Under the pieces are notes generated by a model. It did no database searches, was not told the origin of the DNA, and was given only the letters and a program-made list of their open reading frames with translations. A program made the position numbers and the translations under genes. From contig NC_054872.1 of the NCBI RefSeq assembly GCF_018320785.1, forward strand, positions 25,502,769-25,566,768: a stretch of 64,000 nt of DNA, read 5' to 3'. This document shows positions 60,476-64,000 of the stretch, in pieces. Every line of letters starts with the position of its first letter. Position 1 is the stretch's first letter. This DNA is from Cheilinus undulatus (taxonomy: Eukaryota > Chordata > Actinopteri > Labriformes > Labridae).

Positions 60476-61939
60476 ATTCCTGTTAGTCTTCAAAAACTGA
60501 CAGCAATGGTTAATTAAGCAAACAGCTAATTAATGCAAGTTCTTCTCTTTATAAATGTTTAATTTGGGATCATTTAAAGAAATAAATATCAAAGTTCACT
60601 AGTAAGAGCTTTAAAACCATGGATACTAAATAGTTTTCCCTTGTTATAGTAAATAGGGGCATGCATCTGGCAATATAATACATGCTTTGACACAGGGGTT
60701 ACAAGTTAATATGTGTTATCTTGTAAATTGCGTGGAAGGTGATACAGTTGGCCTTTTGTTAGTCTGTATGTCCTTTTTGTGTTAATGTTAGTGATATATG
60801 TTTACTACTTCCGTCCCACTTGGCATTGTAACATCAGGGTAAAGTTACATAGCCAAATGAACATACAAAAGCAGCTAGCAACACAAAAATGAACTATAAA
60901 CACAAATATTTGCATGGAACTATTAATTGGAACCACTTGTGTAGTGAATAGTTGGTAGTTTTCCCAGCAAAATATCGCTGTGATTTGGATGTTTTCCTGT
61001 ATTATTGATGGCAAACTGAGAATCTTAGAGTTTTGAGGTAAAAATAGAAGAGGTCTTAAGTTTGGCATCACTTGTATGACATTTAACAAGGGATTGTGGA
61101 AAGTAGATGATGAAAAAACAGTTGCAAGTTCCACATCTTAAGGAGACATATTTTGCACAAGCAATAGTAGACAATAAAAACATATGTCTATAGGACAATA
61201 TTGTTCAGTCTCGGATATGTGTTTCCTTCATTCAGCACAGTGAGCCCCAGGCTCTCTGCCTGTCACACAAAACTGCTCCAAATCTCAGAAGAAAGCCTGA
61301 ACTCTTCAGCCTGTCACTTGTTTGCGTAAAAGGACACTACCCATTCATGACTTGTCACAGTGAGTCAGTCATTAATAATGTGGTTTCTTACACCAGTGCA
61401 CAAAAACAGGTTGGTCTTGTCAAGCCTATGACACAGTAGTCGCTTCTCTCAGTGCGTTTTGCTGTGATCAAAGTGCAGTAACAGTATAATGTAGACTGTA
61501 TTAAATACTGCATGGCAGGCTCCTTTAGTTACTTTAGTCCAGTCACTGTACTGTGATTCTTTTACAGCAGCAACCACAACAATATAATATATCTTGTTCT
61601 TGTTTTCAACGTTTAGATCCAGTCATCTGAAAATGTCAAATTTATCCTGCATTCATAGATAATTTAAAGAAACACTGAGCAGTACAGATGTTAAATCAAT
61701 GTAAGCTAACTGAAGCTCACCGTCAGCGTCTCAACAGGTGTATGTAGGATAGTTATTACAGCTTAATGTCATCTATGCAAGCACACCCAACTCTTCCTAT
61801 CATGTAAACATTAATGAATACGTTTCTAAAGCTCGAAAGGCAAAACAGAAAAAGTGTCCTTACCTTCAGAAGAGACTTTTGCTTGAGCCAACTATCATTT
61901 ACACTTCTTGTTTAGGGCGTACCTCCTCCTCATTTACTC

Positions 61940-62060
61940 TTCTGTTTGCGCTTCTGCTCGGAGCATTTTGGGACTGAGAGTTTACAACAGCACAGAGGAG
62001 CGTGGCGGAGGAGTGGCCACTGGAGGTGAGGGCCTACAATACCCACAAGGCAGCGCTATG
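61940..62060 (-). promoter_or_regulatory. Putative macc1 promoter with ZNF143-like motifs
   Basis: No TATA box is seen upstream of non-coding exon 1. Two sequences resemble the ZNF143/Staf binding site: CCTACAATACCCACAAGGC on the plus strand (62033-62051), and TCCCAAAATGC on the minus strand (61962-61972). This motif class is common at TATA-less vertebrate promoters. A nearby GGCGGAGGAGTGGCC stretch is the most GC-rich part. The assignment is by motif only. Confidence 0.4.
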
Positions 62061-63030
62061 TTTACGCACGAGACTTACAGCACCTGAAACTGAGCGATAC
62101 TTGGAGTATCGACTAGAGTCTGACTGCAGTGATAAGCATGCTATGACACAGGCTAGGGCTTACTAATTGGTCAAAGAGACGCAGAAAACAAGGCTATGCT
62201 AACTGTTAGTGTTTAGCTGAATGATAACCAAAGTATGAGTCAATTTAAAACATTAATGGCGTCTGCAGTCGCACAGCATCAAGTCATATACACCACAGAA
62301 GCAGGTGTTCATGTGCGTGTTTTTAGACCATTTAGACCGTCGTTAGGCTGGAGAAGAACATTTATTTTATTCAGCTACTGTCTGGCACCAGCGCCACTGT
62401 GTTGATTTACAGTAGGTTTGGGCCAAAACTATGAAGACAGGCTAACAGGACTTGATCAAATCACAGACACAATTCATGATATCTTGTGTGCTGTGATGAA
62501 GCTCTGAATAGATCAATAACTGAGACTATTGCATCACATTTGATCTTAACCTAATAATTAAACCTATTTGCAGTTCATTTCTGAAGACTGAGAATAGAAT
62601 GAAAAGGTGAAAATTTCACCTCTATAATTGCAACAGTCACTATTGTAAAAGCTGGATGGATAAGAGATAAAAACATGTTAATGGAGTTATGTGTAAAACA
62701 TTATGAAGCACTGATTTTTTTAACCCAGTGAGTATGACCAATGATTGCTTTAAAGTGCACTAAAGTTATGTGGGCATGTTAGATATCAAAATGTTTTTTC
62801 CTGGCATATCACAGTTGCAGAATATCCATTATCTTCACATAGATCATTTTGTATCATCTGACATTGAAAAAAAAGGCACAAGCACATTCTGCTCCCTTGT
62901 GGCTGATTTGAGAACTCTGACTGCTTTTTGCCCTCTCTACAATTACGAAATAAAAATAAAAAGTGAGTTTTTTGGGGGGTCTAACTGTGCTAGTGGTTAG
63001 GTTGTTGGGGTAAAGCCACACCTCTATAAT
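62060..63030. other. Intergenic sequence upstream of macc1
   Basis: No gene is seen. A short SINE-like head (GCTAGTGGTTAGGTTG) lies at about 62985-63005. A divergent gene is not evident on the plus strand in this interval. Confidence 0.5.
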
Positions 63031-64000
63031 ACAGATGCAAGAAAAAGCATGTGAACCCTTTGAAGTTCACCTAGTTTTCTGCATTAATTGGTCATCAAAT
63101 GTGATCAAATCTGCATCTAAGTCACAAGACGAACACAATGTACTTAACCTAATACCACAGAAACAGTTATAACATTTAAAGTGTTTATTAATCACAGCCA
63201 ATCAACATCCACAGTGCCGCTGGAGAGAGTAAGTGAACCTTAGGCTAATGACCCCAAAAAGAGCTAAATGGAGTCAGGAGTTAGCACACCTGAACTCCAA
63301 TCATTTAAAGGAGATTTGGACCAGGTGTTGAATTGAGTTTGCTCTTCATGAGAAGCATCTGCTGATGTAATCCATGCCATAACTCAGGATGATCAGAGAA
63401 GTAAAAAAGAACCCTAGAATAACAGAAAAGGCTTAAAGGGATCATTGGAACACGTCAACATCTCTGTTCATGAGTCTAACCTGTGCTAAAGACTGAACAG
63501 GCATGATGTCCATGGCAGGACCCCACAGAGGAAGCTGCTTTAAAAAACACATCACTGCACACCTGGAGTTTGCCAAGGAACCCTGACACTCCACAACACT
63601 ACTGGGAAAATGTTTTGTAGACTGATGAAAGTATGTAGAACTGTTTTGGAAGAACAAGCAGCACTATATTTGGTGTAAAGAGGGTACTGCATTCCAACAT
63701 GAAAACATCAACCCCACAGTGAAGTATGGCGCTGCTTTGCTGCCCCAGGACCTGGGCCCCTTGTCATCATCAAGGGGAAAATTAATTCCCAAGTTTATCA
63801 AGGTATCCTACAGGATAACGTCAGGGTGGCTACAGCACTACAGCATGGCTTCAAAAAAGAAAATCCACCTCTTGGAGTGGCCCAGTCAGAGCCCAGATCT
63901 GAATCCAACAGGGATGCCGTGGAATTATCTCAAGACAGCCATTCACATCAAACATCCTAAGAATATGGGTGAGCTGAAGCAGCTCTGTCAGGAAGAATGG
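63031..64000 (+). mobile_element. Degenerate Tc1-like transposon, continues past window end
   Basis: The left part (AAAAAGCATGTGAACCCTTT at 63041) resembles a Tc1 end. The plus-strand transposase remnants LVIIKGKINSQVYQGILQDN (about 63760-63820) and a frame-shifted WPSQSPDLNP-like stretch at about 63880-63910 identify the family. Multiple stops; inactive. Confidence 0.7.

Larger units (their letters stand above)
59464..62050 (-). other. macc1 5' UTR: non-coding exon 1, intron 1 and 7-nt UTR in exon 2
   Basis: The first coding exon is preceded by an acceptor (TTTACAG, CAG at 59471-59473), so only 7 nt of UTR lie in that exon. A strong donor GAAG|GTAAGG at 61858-61863 ends a non-coding exon that extends upstream from 61864 towards about 62.0 kb. 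Intron 1 would span 59471-61863 (2393 nt) and carries MITE copies at 59.6-60.5 kb. The short UTR holds an upstream ATG whose 5-codon frame overlaps the main start codon. The start site is not resolved. Confidence 0.65.

Overview
This is a vertebrate nuclear genomic window, almost certainly from a teleost fish and probably a percomorph. It is AT-rich and intron-bearing. It is crowded with fish-type transposable elements: several degenerate Tc1-like transposons, a Rex3 (RTE-clade) LINE ending in a GATG-type tail, an AFC-type tRNA-derived SINE, hAT deletion derivatives and several MITE families. No bacterial, plasmid, viral or CRISPR features were seen.

Two protein-coding genes are clear, both on the minus strand. 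The first is a single-exon twist1 bHLH transcription factor at 26057-26563. It has a TATA/CCAAT promoter just upstream, at about 26.75-26.80 kb. The second is a complete macc1-type gene, with coding exons at 57217-59463, 55665-55853 and 55380-55583 and a non-coding first exon starting at 61864. From general knowledge, the human order is HDAC9 - TWIST1 - FERD3L - TWISTNB/POLR1F - TMEM196 - MACC1, with TWIST1 and MACC1 on the same strand. The window keeps twist1 and macc1 in that relative order and orientation. I find no ferd3l, polr1f or tmem196 coding sequence in the roughly 29 kb between them, and no hdac9 coding exon to the left.

Layout. 0-2 kb: unique non-coding sequence. 2-9.2 kb: a TE cluster with a hAT remnant, two fused Tc1 fragments, another Tc1 and a MITE. 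11.5-13.75 kb: Rex3 LINE with a 13-bp target-site duplication. 14-23 kb: mostly unique DNA with a few SINE and MITE copies, an exon-like block at 18.14-18.28 kb and possible regulatory blocks. 23.0-24.1 kb: a promoter-like, CpG-containing region with a good 82-nt intron signature on the minus strand. 25.5-26.8 kb: twist1. 27.3-53.5 kb: a gene-poor interval with a SINE, a LINE reverse-transcriptase fragment, a broken coiled-coil gene at 32.2-33.7 kb, Tc1, hAT and MITE copies, and unique stretches. 53.5-62.1 kb: macc1 with its 3' UTR, introns and promoter. 63.0-64.0 kb: the start of another Tc1-like element that runs off the window.

Nothing here demands a new molecular system. The most useful leads are the spliced, promoter-like locus 3' of twist1, the unrecognised coiled-coil pseudogene, the apparent absence of three genes between twist1 and macc1, and a uORF overlapping the macc1 start codon. 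No alignment or database search was possible. Family assignments rest on recognised motifs, and all claims of regulatory conservation are inference.
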